This document shows positions 39,278 to 49,623 of a stretch of DNA of 64,000 bases, piece after piece. Location: contig NZ_CH672390.1 of NCBI RefSeq assembly GCF_000152865.1, positions 992,001 through 1,056,000 on the forward strand, written 5' to 3'. The position numbers and the translations under genes are program-made. The notes beneath the pieces were generated by a model. The model had not been told where the DNA came from and did no database searches. It was given only the letters and a program-made list of their open reading frames with translations. This DNA is from Erythrobacter sp. NAP1. Its GTDB lineage: Bacteria; Pseudomonadota; Alphaproteobacteria; Sphingomonadales; Sphingomonadaceae. Each line of letters opens with the position of its first letter. The stretch's first letter is position 1.

Positions 39278-41131
39278 TCAATCGCTGGCCCAATCCTGTT
39301 CAGCCGGACTACCGGCCTTTTTGCGCCCGAATGCCTTCAAACGCTCTTCAACTGTTGTGAGCTGTTCTCGCAAGCGCGCCTGTTCAGCAAAAGAACCCTC
39401 CGGATCCTCGTCAAACCGGGCTATCGTCGCCGCCATAGCGGCTTCGAGCGCCGGTTTTTGCGCCAAAAGCGACACAGCTTCGGCCAATTCCTCGCGCGCT
39501 TCACCGGGTGGTGTGCCTTTTCTGAGAAAGGCGAAACGTTGGTCTTCCGGTGGGGCAGGATGGCCTTGTCGGTCAGATATGGCGCTTGGCGCCTGCGAAT
39601 CAAGCGTTTCTGACAATTCAATCAACGATTCGATTGCAGGTGCGGCATCTGGGTCAAGCCGGGCGAGACGAGTGAGCGCTTCTGAATGGCGTTCGATCTC
39701 TTCCGGAAAACGGATAAGGCCAGCAATTACCGCGGACTGGAAACCCGCGCGCTGACCGCCACCCATGGCGCGTTGAAGCGTGGATCTTGCCTCCGGAGAG
39801 AGGCCCTTTGGTACAGCCTTGAAGCTTTGCCATGCGCCCTTCTGCTGGCGTTGCCGAGGTTCGCGCGGTGGGAAAGCAAAAGCTGAGAAACGGTCGAGCA
39901 ACTCACGTCGATAGAGCGCCTGGATGTCGCGATCCTCGATCGTATCGACATGCGCCATCAGCCTTGCCTTGAGCCCGGCCTTTGCCTCGGGGCTTGCGAG
40001 CGGTTGCGCATCGCGCTCTGCCTGCCACAGGAAATCAAGAAGGCTCATCGGCTGAGCGAGGAGCTTTTCCATCGCACCGGGACCTTGTTCATTGATCAGA
40101 TCGTCTGGATCGAGACCGGTCGGAAGCGTTACGATACCGAGTGATCGCATCGGCGCCAGCAAGGGCAGAGCGCGCCCGATGGCCCGCATCGCCGCCTTCT
40201 GTCCCGCTGCATCGCCATCGAAGCAAAGCACCGGCACCTCGACCATTCGCCACAGCATCTCGAGCTGCATCTCTGTGAGCGCGGTGCCCATCGGCGCGAC
40301 CGCGTCCTCGAAGCCGGCTTGGGCCAGCGCGACGACGTCCATGTAGCCTTCGACGACGATGACCCGGCCCGATTGGCGCGAAGCGGGCGCGGCGCGGTGA
40401 ATGTTGTAGAGGTTGCGCCCCTTGTCGAAGAGCGGCGTGTCGGGCGAGTTCAGGTATTTCGCCACGCCCTCGCGCTTACCGAGGATACGCCCGCCAAACG
40501 CGATCACCCTGCCGCGAGTATCCTGGATTGGCAGCATGACGCGGCCGCGAAAGCGGTCGTAGGTCGTGCCGTCATCGGTGCGGATGCGCATGCCCGTTTC
40601 GACAAGCATCTGATCTTCGAAACGGGGCAGGGCATTTGGGAGGGCCTGCTTGCTCTCTGGCGCGTAACCGAAGCCGAATTCGCGCAGCGTTTCCGGTTTC
40701 AGCCCACGCTTCTTGAGGTAGTCGAGCGCCTCTCGCCCGACTTCCTCACGCAAGTTTTGAACGAACCATTCCTGCGCTTCGGTGGTGACGTCCACCAGTT
40801 CGGCCCGCTTTTCCGCGCGTTTCGCTGCGACAGGGTCAGGCGCGGGGACTTCCATGCCTGCTTCGGACGCCAGTTCCTTGCAAGCATCAATGAAGGACAG
40901 CCCGCGCTGTTCAGTCATCCAGCTGATGACGTCGCCATGCGCGCCGCAGCCAAAGCAATGATAGAAGCTCTTCTGATCGTTGACGTAGAAGCTCGGCGAT
41001 TTCTCGTCATGAAAGGGGCAGCACGCCTTCCACTCACGACCCGCGCGGGTAAGCTTGGTCGTGCGCATGATCACGCTCGACAGCGTAATGCGCGCGCGCA
41101 GCTCGTCCTTCCATTGCGGGGTGATTGCCAT
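39278..41131 (-). CDS. dnaG: DNA primase
   Basis: DnaG makes RNA primers at the replication fork. The 617-residue protein has the CHC2 zinc finger (CCPFHDEKSPSFYVN and YHCFGCGAHGD), the primase core with FGGRILGKREGVAKYLNSP, the Toprim segment VVEGYMDVVALAQAGF and CFDGDAAGQKA, and a C-terminal DnaB-binding part. Its place next to rpoD and near yqeY is as expected. A lipoprotein gene lies between it and yqeY. Confidence 0.98.
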   Translation of the reverse strand: MAITPQWKDELRARITLSSVIMRTTKLTRAGREWKACCPFHDEKSPSFYVNDQKSFYHCFGCGAHGDVISWMTEQRGLSFIDACKELASEAGMEVPAPDPVAAKRAEKRAELVDVTTEAQEWFVQNLREEVGREALDYLKKRGLKPETLREFGFGYAPESKQALPNALPRFEDQMLVETGMRIRTDDGTTYDRFRGRVMLPIQDTRGRVIAFGGRILGKREGVAKYLNSPDTPLFDKGRNLYNIHRAAPASRQSGRVIVVEGYMDVVALAQAGFEDAVAPMGTALTEMQLEMLWRMVEVPVLCFDGDAAGQKAAMRAIGRALPLLAPMRSLGIVTLPTGLDPDDLINEQGPGAMEKLLAQPMSLLDFLWQAERDAQPLASPEAKAGLKARLMAHVDTIEDRDIQALYRRELLDRFSAFAFPPREPRQRQQKGAWQSFKAVPKGLSPEARSTLQRAMGGGQRAGFQSAVIAGLIRFPEEIERHSEALTRLARLDPDAAPAIESLIELSETLDSQAPSAISDRQGHPAPPEDQRFAFLRKGTPPGEAREELAEAVSLLAQKPALEAAMAATIARFDEDPEGSFAEQARLREQLTTVEERLKAFGRKKAGSPAEQDWASD

Positions 41132-41178
41132 TGTTGGACTGTGCGCCCAGCGCGAGCATCATTCAAGACGCAGGCGCC

Positions 41179-41940
41179 TCAGCTTTGTGGAGCAGCCTGT
41201 GCATTGATAGCCGCGCATGCATTAGTGGCTTCGGGATCGACGCCGGGATAGGGACCGTTGCCGGTACCGCTAACCCCATTTGCGCGGATTTCGTAGTGCG
41301 GGGCTGGGCCAGCCGGTGGAAGGGTCGATTGCCAGTAGAAGGTAAGCGGCTCAGCGTCTTCCCATTGGTTTCCGCCGTCGCCTGCATTCACTGTCCAGAT
41401 GAGCGCGCCTGTGTCGTCGCATGTGATGACGACCTGAACGCTATCGCCCGCGGCTGCGACCGCACCGGCCTTCGAGAAGCCCGCATTACCGGTGAAACCG
41501 AGAGCGGGCGCGATCATCTTGAAGGCGGTCGCCATCTCGACGTCGATATCGTCAGGTCCGTCGCCTGCGCCCGTGGCCGGGTCCATGTCTTCGCCCGGAT
41601 AGACCGTGTGGACATAGGTGTAGACCGTGCCTTCGGGTGCACTGGCCGGATCGCATTGTTCCATTCCAGCTGGGCAGGCGACATAGGATGTGATGTCGGC
41701 AAGGATGCCAGCTTCATTCGAAAGCGAGTTCTTCACCTCTGGTCCCTGCGGTCCGACGATCTTTGCGCCCAGCTCGAGTTCGCCGAAGTCGCCCGGATCG
41801 ATAGCATCGGGCAACGCTGCCGCTTCACCGTCCGTGGTAGCGACTTCGAGCTCGGCGGTGTCCCCGTTGTCACCACCGCAGGCAGCGAGGACGAGCAAGG
41901 ATGCCCCGACAAGGGCGCTAGCGAAACGGTGGGTGGACAT
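41179..41940 (-). CDS. Hypothetical lipoprotein (253 aa)
   Basis: A clear lipoprotein signal (ALVGASLLVLAACGG, Cys21) precedes an acidic, Gly/Ala-rich mature part with cysteine pairs in VACPAGMEQCDP and a lone Cys in VITCDDTGAL and TNACAAI. Motifs such as FGELELGAKIVGPQGPEVK and TYVHTVYPGED are not tied to a family I know. It sits 9 bases after yqeY and 47 before dnaG in the same direction, so it is probably carried on the yqeY-dnaG-rpoD transcript. Confidence 0.75.
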   Translation of the reverse strand: MSTHRFASALVGASLLVLAACGGDNGDTAELEVATTDGEAAALPDAIDPGDFGELELGAKIVGPQGPEVKNSLSNEAGILADITSYVACPAGMEQCDPASAPEGTVYTYVHTVYPGEDMDPATGAGDGPDDIDVEMATAFKMIAPALGFTGNAGFSKAGAVAAAGDSVQVVITCDDTGALIWTVNAGDGGNQWEDAEPLTFYWQSTLPPAGPAPHYEIRANGVSGTGNGPYPGVDPEATNACAAINAQAAPQS

Positions 41941-41949
41941 TTGAGGCTC

Positions 41950-42399
41950 CTAGAAGCTGTTTTTGACGAGAGCACTCGCGGTGCTCATGTCCATTTTACT
42001 TCCGTGACGAGCCTTTAGTTCCGCCATGACGCGGCCCATATCCTTAATGGAATCGGCGCCAATGCTTGCCTTGACCTCGGCGATAGCGGCCTTGGTTTCT
42101 TCCTCGCTCATCATCTGAGGCAGAAACTCCTCGATAATTGCGAGTTCGGCGCGTTCGTTCTCGGCCAATTCTTCACGACCACCGTCAATATACATGGTTA
42201 TCGACTCGCGCCGCTGCTTCGCCATTTTTTGCAGAACGCTGGTGACAAGCTCGTCGTCCGGGATGTCCTTGCCGCTGGTGCGCTCTTCGATGTCGCGGTC
42301 CTTGATCTTGGCGCTGATCTGGCGGAGCGTCGCGGTGCGATCCTTTTCCTTCGCCTTCATGGCGGTGATGGTGGCGGCCTTGATGTCGTCCCGGATCAT
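41950..42399 (-). CDS. GatB/YqeY domain protein
   Basis: The 149-residue helical protein matches YqeY: MIRDDIKAATITAMKAKEKD, TLRQISAKIKDRDIE, ITMYIDGGREELAENERAEL, IIEEFLPQMMSEEE and MGRVMAELKARHG. The fold is shared with the tail domain of GatB that contacts tRNA, but the role of stand-alone YqeY is unsettled. It heads the run toward dnaG and rpoD and is divergent from carA. Confidence 0.94.
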   Translation of the reverse strand: MIRDDIKAATITAMKAKEKDRTATLRQISAKIKDRDIEERTSGKDIPDDELVTSVLQKMAKQRRESITMYIDGGREELAENERAELAIIEEFLPQMMSEEETKAAIAEVKASIGADSIKDMGRVMAELKARHGSKMDMSTASALVKNSF

Positions 42400-42547
42400 G
42401 GCAAATGGTCTTTCTTGTGGATGGTTTGTCGGTGTCGGCGCAATAGCTCAACTATCCCCCGCGAGATAGGTTGACGCAGGGGATGCGCAAGCCTAGCGGA
42501 TGAGACTTAGCGACATTGCTGGAAACACCTTCAACGGAGAGCCCCGA

Positions 42548-43726
42548 ATGGCTTCTGCTCCCTCTCGTCCTGCGCAGCCAAAAGGTGCGACGGGTTGTCT
42601 TGTCCTGGCCGACGGAACGGTCGTCTGGGGCAAGGGCTTTGGCGCTGTCGGCGATGCGGTGGGCGAGGTCTGCTTCAACACCGCGATGACCGGCTACCAG
42701 GAGGTGATGACCGATCCCTCGTATGACAGCCAGATCGTCACCTTCACTTTCCCGCATATCGGCAATGTCGGCGCGAACGAGGAAGACGTGGAGAGCCGCG
42801 GGCTCGGCGCGGTAGGCTGCATCGTTCGCGAGGAAGTGACCCCGCATTCCAGTTTCCGCGCGCGCGACGAATTCGTTCAGTGGATGGCGGGCCACGGCAA
42901 GATCGGACTGTCGGGCGTCGACACCCGTGCGCTTACCCGCCGTATTCGCCTGAATGGCGCTCCGAACGCGGTGATTGCGCATTCGCCGTCGGGTGAGTTC
43001 GACATCGACGCATTGCTGACCAAGGCTCAGGACTGGAGCGGGCTCGAGGGGCTTGACCTCGTCCCCAACGTCTCACGCGAAGCGGCGGAGGATTGGAAGG
43101 GTGGTCACTGGCAGCTCGGCTTCGGCTATGTCGAGGGCACGTCGGATCGTCCGCACGTAGTCGCGATCGATTATGGCGCGAAGGACAACATCTTCCGCAA
43201 CCTTGTGAAGGCGGGGGCAAAGGTGACAGTCGTGCCCGCTCGCACCAGCTTTGACGACATCATGGCCTTAAAGCCCGATGGCGTGTTCCTCTCCAACGGT
43301 CCGGGCGACCCAGCGGCGACAGGCGAGTATGCGGTGCCGGTGATCAAGGCGCTGCTCGATGCGGATATGCCGATCTTTGGCATCTGCCTCGGCCACCAGA
43401 TGCTCGCGCTCGCAGCAGGCGCGAAGACCACCAAGATGCACCAGGGCCACCGCGGCGCGAACCATCCCGTGCAGCGCGTTGGTGAGAGCTGGGGTGAGAC
43501 GAGCGGCCTCGTCGAGATCACCAGCATGAACCACGGATTCGCGGTCGATGCGGACACCTTGCCCGACACACTCGAACAGACCCATGTGAGCTTGTTCGAC
43601 GGCTCGAACTGCGGGATTGCGGTAAAGGGCAAGAACGCGTTCGGTGTGCAGTATCACCCGGAGGCGAGTCCGGGGCCGCAGGATAGCTTTTACCTGTTCG
43701 AGAAGTTTGTCGGGGGGCTAGGGTGA
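42548..43726 (+). CDS. carA: Carbamoyl-phosphate synthase small subunit
   Basis: CarA hydrolyses glutamine and feeds ammonia to CarB for carbamoyl phosphate, used in arginine and pyrimidine synthesis. ATG 42548 (GGAG 8 bases upstream) gives 392 residues. ADGTVVWGKGFGAVG and FNTAMTGYQEVMTDPSY mark the N-terminal domain. The class I glutaminase shows GICLGHQML with the nucleophilic Cys and YHPEASPGPQDS with the His/Glu pair. Its TGA overlaps the GTG of the next gene. Confidence 0.97.
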   Translation: MASAPSRPAQPKGATGCLVLADGTVVWGKGFGAVGDAVGEVCFNTAMTGYQEVMTDPSYDSQIVTFTFPHIGNVGANEEDVESRGLGAVGCIVREEVTPHSSFRARDEFVQWMAGHGKIGLSGVDTRALTRRIRLNGAPNAVIAHSPSGEFDIDALLTKAQDWSGLEGLDLVPNVSREAAEDWKGGHWQLGFGYVEGTSDRPHVVAIDYGAKDNIFRNLVKAGAKVTVVPARTSFDDIMALKPDGVFLSNGPGDPAATGEYAVPVIKALLDADMPIFGICLGHQMLALAAGAKTTKMHQGHRGANHPVQRVGESWGETSGLVEITSMNHGFAVDADTLPDTLEQTHVSLFDGSNCGIAVKGKNAFGVQYHPEASPGPQDSFYLFEKFVGGLG

Positions 43727-44316
43727 GAGCCCTGTTCGCCACGTTTGTTTTTCTAGCGGCTCACACGGCCGCCCAAAACCCGGCGATGACGCCGCCGCCA
43801 TCTTCGGAATGGCCCGGCGCTGAGATCGTCGATGGCGTGGCGTTCCAAGGCAATGGCGGCATCACGATCGAAGCGGGCGAGAGCGGTCTGCCTGTGCTCG
43901 CATTCTGGCGGCCAATCCTGTTTCGCGAGGACACCACCAAGCCGGTCGCGGGCCGCATGGATTGCCGGATTGTCGCGGCGGACGGGTTCTTCAGCGAAGC
44001 AGACTTCGACCCAGATGCGCGCCACGCGTCGGTCGCCGACACGCGCTCACAGCAAGGCTACCGCGATCAGGACCGATTGCGCGATTACTCCGACACCATG
44101 CGCCAGCTCGACGTCGTCGGACGCCGCCCGCGTGAGCGCGAACATTATGTGCTCAGCTACATTCTCGTGCGCGATGGCGAGCGGCTGATCGACATTCGCC
44201 GCAATTGCACCTTCATCTATGGCAGCTCTATCGCGACGATCGATCCGCTGCCCTACGTCTATCGCTACACCAAGATCACCTACGCATTCGAACCGAACAC
44301 GGGAGAAGAGGGATGA
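43723..44316 (+). CDS. Hypothetical exported protein between carA and carB (197 aa)
   Basis: GTG 43723 overlaps the carA stop (GTGA). The product has a signal peptide (MRALFATFVFLAAHTAAQ) and a mature domain with LPVLAFWRPILFRE, MDCRIVAADGFFSEADFD and YILVRDGERLIDIRRNCTFI, containing two cysteines. It is followed with overlap by a lipoprotein gene. No family was recognised. Its coupling to carA ensures co-expression but does not reveal a role. Confidence 0.75.
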   Translation: MRALFATFVFLAAHTAAQNPAMTPPPSSEWPGAEIVDGVAFQGNGGITIEAGESGLPVLAFWRPILFREDTTKPVAGRMDCRIVAADGFFSEADFDPDARHASVADTRSQQGYRDQDRLRDYSDTMRQLDVVGRRPREREHYVLSYILVRDGERLIDIRRNCTFIYGSSIATIDPLPYVYRYTKITYAFEPNTGEEG

Positions 44317-44846
44317 TGCGGGTCGCAGCAGCTATGGTTTCGCTCGCAGCCTTGTCGGGCTGTGAGCTGTTCAACGACGAGGATCCCCGCGTGGGAGTGG
44401 AAGGAGTCGAGGCCTGCCTCAAGCGCGTTGCGAACAAATCGCGCTCCGAAGAATTCGATGCCCTCGATGATGGGGCCTTGTGGGTACCAACCTATACTTA
44501 TGACGTGACGAAGCTCGAGCTAGAGGCGATCCAGCAGCTTTCGGTCTCTTACAATGACGAGACGTCAGGTACCCGGATCAATCAAACCACCAATGAAACC
44601 TCGACCGCTGTCGCTCAGTTCATGCAGCAGCCTGTCGATGAGGATGGCGCGTTCTTCATGGGGCGTGACCCAGCGCTTTACCGCGTAAGGGGTGCGCCTG
44701 TTCAACTAAGCGACGTGATAACTTCAGGTTGCGAGCGGCAGCTGCCGAACATGCGCCTCATCGAAGTTGAATTTTCCAGACATTCAGCCGCCCCGCCTGA
44801 GGCGGATGGACCAGAAGAAGCCAGCACAGAAGAGAACAACAGCTGA
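44313..44846 (+). CDS. Hypothetical lipoprotein between carA and carB (177 aa)
   Basis: ATG 44313 overlaps the previous TGA (ATGA); ATG 44316 is also possible. The signal ends in a good lipobox ([11 protein letters not shown]). The mature part ([40 protein letters not shown]) is soluble with a Gln/Asn/Thr-rich middle and ends in an acidic tail. Its TGA overlaps the carB ATG. It is thus the third of four coupled genes. Function unknown; a partner role with the preceding exported protein is plausible. Confidence 0.75.
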   Translation: MMRVAAAMVSLAALSGCELFNDEDPRVGVEGVEACLKRVANKSRSEEFDALDDGALWVPTYTYDVTKLELEAIQQLSVSYNDETSGTRINQTTNETSTAVAQFMQQPVDEDGAFFMGRDPALYRVRGAPVQLSDVITSGCERQLPNMRLIEVEFSRHSAAPPEADGPEEASTEENNS

Positions 44847-47800
44847 TGCCCAAACGCACCGACATTTCCTCCATCCTTGTCATTGGCGCTGGTCCGATCA
44901 TCATCGGCCAGGCGTGCGAGTTCGACTATTCGGGCACGCAGGCGATCAAGGCGCTGAAGGAGGAGGGCTACCGGGTAGTCCTGGTGAACTCCAATCCGGC
45001 GACGATCATGACCGACCCGGAATTTGCCGATGCGACCTATGTCGAGCCAATCACGCCGGAGATCGTCGCGAAGATCATCGCCAAGGAAAAGCCGGACGCT
45101 CTCCTGCCGACGATGGGCGGGCAGACCGCGCTGAACTGCGCGCTTAAGCTCGATGAAATGGGCGTTCTGGCAGAGCACGGTGTGGAGATGATCGGCGCTA
45201 AGGCCGACGCGATCGACAAGGCCGAAAACCGCCAGCGCTTTCGCGAGGCAATGGACAAGATCGGCCTCGAAAGCGCGCGCAGCGGTGTTGCGAATACGGT
45301 CGACGAAGCGCGCGACGTGCTCGAGCGCACAGGTCTGCCGGCGATTATCCGTCCCAGCTTCACGCTTGGCGGTACGGGCGGTGGCATCGCGTACAATAAG
45401 GAGGAGTTCGATCGGATCGTTCGCGAAGGCCTCGATGCATCGCCGACGACAGAAGTTCTGATCGAGGAATCTCTCCTTGGTTGGAAGGAATACGAGATGG
45501 AAGTCGTGCGCGACCGCGCGGATAACGCCATCATCATCTGTTCGATTGAGAATGTCGATCCGATGGGCGTGCATACCGGCGATTCCATAACGGTCGCACC
45601 CGCGCTGACGCTGACCGACAAGGAATATCAGATCATGCGCACCGCCAGCATCGAAGTGCTGCGCGAGATCGGTGTCGAGACGGGCGGGTCGAACGTGCAG
45701 TTCGCTGTGAATCCGGCGGACGGTCGCCTGATCGTGATCGAAATGAATCCGCGTGTTTCGCGGTCGTCGGCTCTCGCATCCAAGGCCACAGGCTTCCCCA
45801 TCGCACGCGTCGCGGCGAAGCTGGCCGTGGGCTACACGCTAGATGAGATTACGAACGAGATCACCGGCGCGACCCCGGCGAGTTTTGAGCCAACTATCGA
45901 CTATGTCGTCACCAAGATCCCGCGTTTCGCATTCGAAAAGTTCAAGGGCGCAGAGCCGCTGCTAGCCACCGCGATGAAGTCGGTCGGTGAGGTCATGGCC
46001 ATCGGTCGCAATTTCCAGGAGAGCGTACAGAAAGCACTGCGCGGCCTGGAAACGGGCCTCGATGGCTTCAACCGCGTTCCCGAGCTTGAAGGTGTAGCGC
46101 GCGACGTGATCACCGCCGCGATCTCTCGCCGCACACCCGACCGCTTGCTTAAGGTAGCGCAGGCGATGCGCGAGGGGCTGAGCGTCGAGGACATCAACAA
46201 TGTGACCGGCTACGACCTGTGGTTCCTGCGCCAGATCGAAGGGATCGTTTTGGCCGAGCGCGAAGTGCAGGCCGATGGCTTGCCGCGCGATGCTGCTTCG
46301 CTGCGGCGGCTAAAAGCAATGGGCTTCTCGGATAAACGCCTTGCGACGCTCGCCGTGCGTTCGGTCGGGGTGGCCGGCGGGCTTGGGGAGACGCAGGCCA
46401 AGCGTTCTGGCCTCTTGCATGATGCTCTTCAGGCGATGGCTGGTGCGACAAGCGAGGACGAAGTGCGCAAGCTTCGACACAAGCTCGGCGTGACGCCAGT
46501 GTTCAAGAGGATCGACAGCTGCGCCGCTGAATTCGAGGCAATCACGCCCTACATGTACTCGACATATGAGGCACCTAGTTTCGGCGAGGCGGAGGACGAG
46601 GCGATGCCTTCGGACCGGCGTAAGATCGTCATCCTTGGTGGCGGGCCCAACCGTATCGGGCAGGGGATCGAGTTCGACTATTGCTGCGTCCACGCTTGCT
46701 TCGCACTGGCCGAGCAGGGTTTCGAGACGATCATGGTCAACTGCAACCCCGAGACCGTTTCGACCGATTACGACACCTCAGACCGCCTGTATTTCGAGCC
46801 GCTCACTGCCGAAGACGTGCTCGAAATCCTGCGGGTTGAGCAGGAGGCAGGCGAGCTTGTCGGCGTCATCGTGCAGTTCGGTGGCCAAACTCCGCTCAAG
46901 CTTGCGCAGGCGCTGGAGGATGCGGGCGTTCCCATCCTTGGCACCAGTCCCGACGCGATCGACCACGCCGAAGATCGCGAACGCTTCGCCAAGCTGGTCA
47001 ACAAACTTAAGCTCAAGCAACCCGATAACGGCATCGCCTACACCCGTGACGAGGCCGCAGCTGTCGCAGCGCGGATCGGCTATCCGGTGCTGCTGCGCCC
47101 GTCATTCGTGCTCGGCGGGCGCGCGATGGAGATCGTAGACTCCGAAGCGCAGCTCGATGACTACATCAACACTGCTGTGACCGTGTCGGGTGAGAGCCCG
47201 GTGCTGGTCGACCAATATTTGCGCGACGCGATTGAGTGCGATGTCGACGCGCTCTGCGATGGCAAGGAAGTGCGCATTGCTGGCGTGATGCAGCATATCG
47301 AGGAAGCAGGCGTTCACTCGGGCGACAGTGCCTGCACTTTGCCACCCTATTCACTGTCTGCCGACATCATCGAGGAGATGGAGCGTCAGGCCGAAGCGCT
47401 TGCTCGCGCTCTTGGCGTGCGTGGCCTGATGAATGTGCAGTTCGCCGTAAAAGATGGCGAGGTCTACCTGATCGAAGTCAACCCGCGCGCGAGCCGTACG
47501 GTCCCATTCGTCGCCAAGGCCATCGGGCAACCCGTCGCAAAGATCGCGGCGCGCGTGATGGCGGGCGAAATGCTTGCAGAGTTCGAGCCGTTCAAGCGCG
47601 ATCTCGACTACATGGCGATCAAGGAAGCCGTCTTCCCCTTCAGCCGTTTCCCCGGAGCCGACCCGGTCCTGTCGCCAGAGATGAAATCGACTGGCGAAGT
47701 GATGGGCATCGACAACAACTTCGAGGCGGCCTTCTTCAAGTCGCAAATCGGAGCAGGGATGGTCCCTCCATCCGAGGGCACTGTCTTCGTATCGGTCAAG

Positions 47801-48169
47801 AATTCGGACAAGTCCGCGATCGTGCCTGCGGTCAAGCAGTTGATCGAGCACGGGTTCCATATCATCGCGACTTCTGGGACTCAGAAGTATCTTTCGGAAC
47901 AGGGCCTTGCGGTTGAACCGGTGAACAAGGTTGCCGAAGGTCAGCCGCATATCGTCGACAAGATCATCGACGGAGAAGTGGCGCTGATCTTCAACACGAC
48001 GGAAGGTTGGCAATCGCTGCTCGATTCGAAATCGATCCGCGCGACCGCGCTCGAAAAGAAGGTTCCGTATTACACGACAGCTGCAGCATCCAAGGCGGCA
48101 GCAGCCGCAATTGCGGCGATAAAACCTTCGCAACTTGAAGTCCGTTCGCTGCAAGACTATTATAGCTGA
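44846..48169 (+). CDS. carB: Carbamoyl-phosphate synthase large subunit
   Basis: CarB makes carbamoyl phosphate from bicarbonate, ammonia and two ATP. The 1107-residue protein shows both ATP-grasp halves, each beginning with a nucleotide-loop segment ([20 protein letters not shown] and [19 protein letters not shown]) and ending with metal ligands ([20 protein letters not shown] and [20 protein letters not shown]). The C-terminal MGS-like regulatory domain ([19 protein letters not shown]) completes it. Length is normal. Separation from carA by two envelope-protein genes is unusual. Confidence 0.98.
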   Translation: MPKRTDISSILVIGAGPIIIGQACEFDYSGTQAIKALKEEGYRVVLVNSNPATIMTDPEFADATYVEPITPEIVAKIIAKEKPDALLPTMGGQTALNCALKLDEMGVLAEHGVEMIGAKADAIDKAENRQRFREAMDKIGLESARSGVANTVDEARDVLERTGLPAIIRPSFTLGGTGGGIAYNKEEFDRIVREGLDASPTTEVLIEESLLGWKEYEMEVVRDRADNAIIICSIENVDPMGVHTGDSITVAPALTLTDKEYQIMRTASIEVLREIGVETGGSNVQFAVNPADGRLIVIEMNPRVSRSSALASKATGFPIARVAAKLAVGYTLDEITNEITGATPASFEPTIDYVVTKIPRFAFEKFKGAEPLLATAMKSVGEVMAIGRNFQESVQKALRGLETGLDGFNRVPELEGVARDVITAAISRRTPDRLLKVAQAMREGLSVEDINNVTGYDLWFLRQIEGIVLAEREVQADGLPRDAASLRRLKAMGFSDKRLATLAVRSVGVAGGLGETQAKRSGLLHDALQAMAGATSEDEVRKLRHKLGVTPVFKRIDSCAAEFEAITPYMYSTYEAPSFGEAEDEAMPSDRRKIVILGGGPNRIGQGIEFDYCCVHACFALAEQGFETIMVNCNPETVSTDYDTSDRLYFEPLTAEDVLEILRVEQEAGELVGVIVQFGGQTPLKLAQALEDAGVPILGTSPDAIDHAEDRERFAKLVNKLKLKQPDNGIAYTRDEAAAVAARIGYPVLLRPSFVLGGRAMEIVDSEAQLDDYINTAVTVSGESPVLVDQYLRDAIECDVDALCDGKEVRIAGVMQHIEEAGVHSGDSACTLPPYSLSADIIEEMERQAEALARALGVRGLMNVQFAVKDGEVYLIEVNPRASRTVPFVAKAIGQPVAKIAARVMAGEMLAEFEPFKRDLDYMAIKEAVFPFSRFPGADPVLSPEMKSTGEVMGIDNNFEAAFFKSQIGAGMVPPSEGTVFVSVKNSDKSAIVPAVKQLIEHGFHIIATSGTQKYLSEQGLAVEPVNKVAEGQPHIVDKIIDGEVALIFNTTEGWQSLLDSKSIRATALEKKVPYYTTAAASKAAAAAIAAIKPSQLEVRSLQDYYS

Positions 48170-48290
48170 GCTAAACGTACGTCCCTCCCGACATTTCGAC
48201 TGCACATCAACCGCTCAAGAGCGAGCGGCCACGGTCGAAATTTCCTCGGTGGAATCGTCGAAGAGGGGCGCAAGGTAGAAAGAAACGGGA

Positions 48291-48767
48291 ATGGCTACGA
48301 TGGAAAAGGTTCCGATGCTCGCGGAGGGTTACGAGCGTCTGACCACCGACCTGAAGGCGCTTCGGGAAGAACGCCCCCGGATCGTCGATGCGATCGAGGA
48401 AGCTCGCGCGCATGGCGACCTGTCGGAAAATGCCGAATATCACGCTGCCAAGGAGCGCCAGGGCCAGGTCGAGGCGCAGATCGGCGATCTCGAGGGCAAG
48501 ATCAGCCGCGCGCAGATCATCGACCCCAAGACGCTCTCAGGTGACCGGATCATCTTCGGCGCGACGGTGACGTTGCTCGACGAAGACGACAAGCCGATCA
48601 AGTACCAGATCGTCGGCGAGACCGAAGCGGATGCTGCGAAAGGCCGGATCTCCTATTCCTCGCCGCTTGCACGTGCGATGATCGGCAAGCAAGTCGAGGA
48701 AGAGATTGAGGTAACCGTTCCTTCGGGCGACAAGTTCTACCTCGTCGAAAAGATCGAGTTCATCTGA
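48291..48767 (+). CDS. greA: Transcription elongation factor GreA
   Basis: GreA rescues backtracked RNA polymerase by stimulating transcript cleavage. The 158-residue protein begins [20 protein letters not shown]. The coiled-coil tip with [16 protein letters not shown] carries the acidic residues inserted in the polymerase channel, and the FKBP-like domain ends [14 protein letters not shown] weak stem (48780-48801, then TTCC) may terminate it just before the converging GNAT gene. Confidence 0.97.
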   Translation: MATMEKVPMLAEGYERLTTDLKALREERPRIVDAIEEARAHGDLSENAEYHAAKERQGQVEAQIGDLEGKISRAQIIDPKTLSGDRIIFGATVTLLDEDDKPIKYQIVGETEADAAKGRISYSSPLARAMIGKQVEEEIEVTVPSGDKFYLVEKIEFI

Positions 48768-48786
48768 TCAAGCACTGATAAGTGCC

Positions 48787-49275
48787 TCAACTGAGACACT
48801 TTTCCATTGCGTAGTTGTGGATCGGCACGGCTTCGTCCCCATAAGGGATTTCGAAGGCGCGCCGGTGCATGACCTCATATCCCGCGCGTTCGAAGGCTGG
48901 CCGAGCAAGTTCGCTCGCCTCGGTGTAAAGGCGAGTGATTGCGATGCCGCGTGCGTAAGCTTCGCTTTGGGCCAACAATTCATTCGCCAGCCCCCGGCGG
49001 GTGTGTTCAGGGTGGCAATACAGCATGTCCAAATGGCCATCGGGCTCGAGTAGCGTGTAAGCTACCGGGCAATCGTCGGCGTCTGCCGCAACAAAGATTC
49101 GGTGGCCTTCTTCTACACGCGCTCTGAAGCGCTGCGCACCGGGATGGCGCGCAGCCCATGCCTCAACCTGCTTTTCTGAATAGCCGTGTGATCCGATGCT
49201 GCGGATTGCCGCGAGGGTCAAATCGGCGAGGGCTGGGGCGTCGCCATCGCGGTAATCACGGATAGCGTATGCCAT
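48787..49275 (-). CDS. GNAT-family N-acetyltransferase
   Basis: The 162-residue protein has the GNAT fold: an N-terminal YAIRDYRDGDAPALADL, PDGHLDMLYCHPEHTRRGLANEL (motif A with the acetyl-CoA pyrophosphate loop R-R-G-L-A), and a C-terminal half with ITRLYTEASELARPAFERAG and YEVMHRRAFEI. Substrate is not predictable. It converges on greA. Confidence 0.88.
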   Translation of the reverse strand: MAYAIRDYRDGDAPALADLTLAAIRSIGSHGYSEKQVEAWAARHPGAQRFRARVEEGHRIFVAADADDCPVAYTLLEPDGHLDMLYCHPEHTRRGLANELLAQSEAYARGIAITRLYTEASELARPAFERAGYEVMHRRAFEIPYGDEAVPIHNYAMEKCLS

Positions 49276-49294
49276 GATCCTCTCGCCGCGCCGA

Positions 49295-49525
49295 TCAGGC
49301 GTCCGGGGTCAGAAGCTTGTGAATGTGCACCACCACGTACTTCATCTCGGCATCGTCAACAGTGCGCTGGGCCTGTGCGCGCCAGGCGTCGACTGCCGCG
49401 TCGTACGAGCTGTAAACGCCGACAACGTGAACGCTTTCCGGATCGGCAAATTCATGGCCGCGCGGATCAGTGACGCGTCCACCCATCACGAGGTGGAGCT
49501 TCTGGCCTGGAGTTGTTTCTTCCAT
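49295..49525 (-). CDS. DUF4170 family protein
   Basis: The 76-residue protein has the DUF4170 pattern: KLHLVMGGRVTDPRGHEF, ESVHVVGVYSSYDAAVDAWR, AQAQRTVDDAEMKYVVVHIH and terminal KLLTPD. This family is widespread in alphaproteobacteria as a small cytosolic protein of unknown function. It lies just upstream of the GNAT gene in the same direction. Confidence 0.88.
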   Translation of the reverse strand: MEETTPGQKLHLVMGGRVTDPRGHEFADPESVHVVGVYSSYDAAVDAWRAQAQRTVDDAEMKYVVVHIHKLLTPDA

Positions 49526-49623
49526 TTACGTTATCCCTGGGGAGTGGTGGCGCGTAAACCGCGCCGATGCGCGCCCCTTTAACGGACCGCGCCTGCAATT
49601 CAACCCGCAGGCCAGAATTGCGA

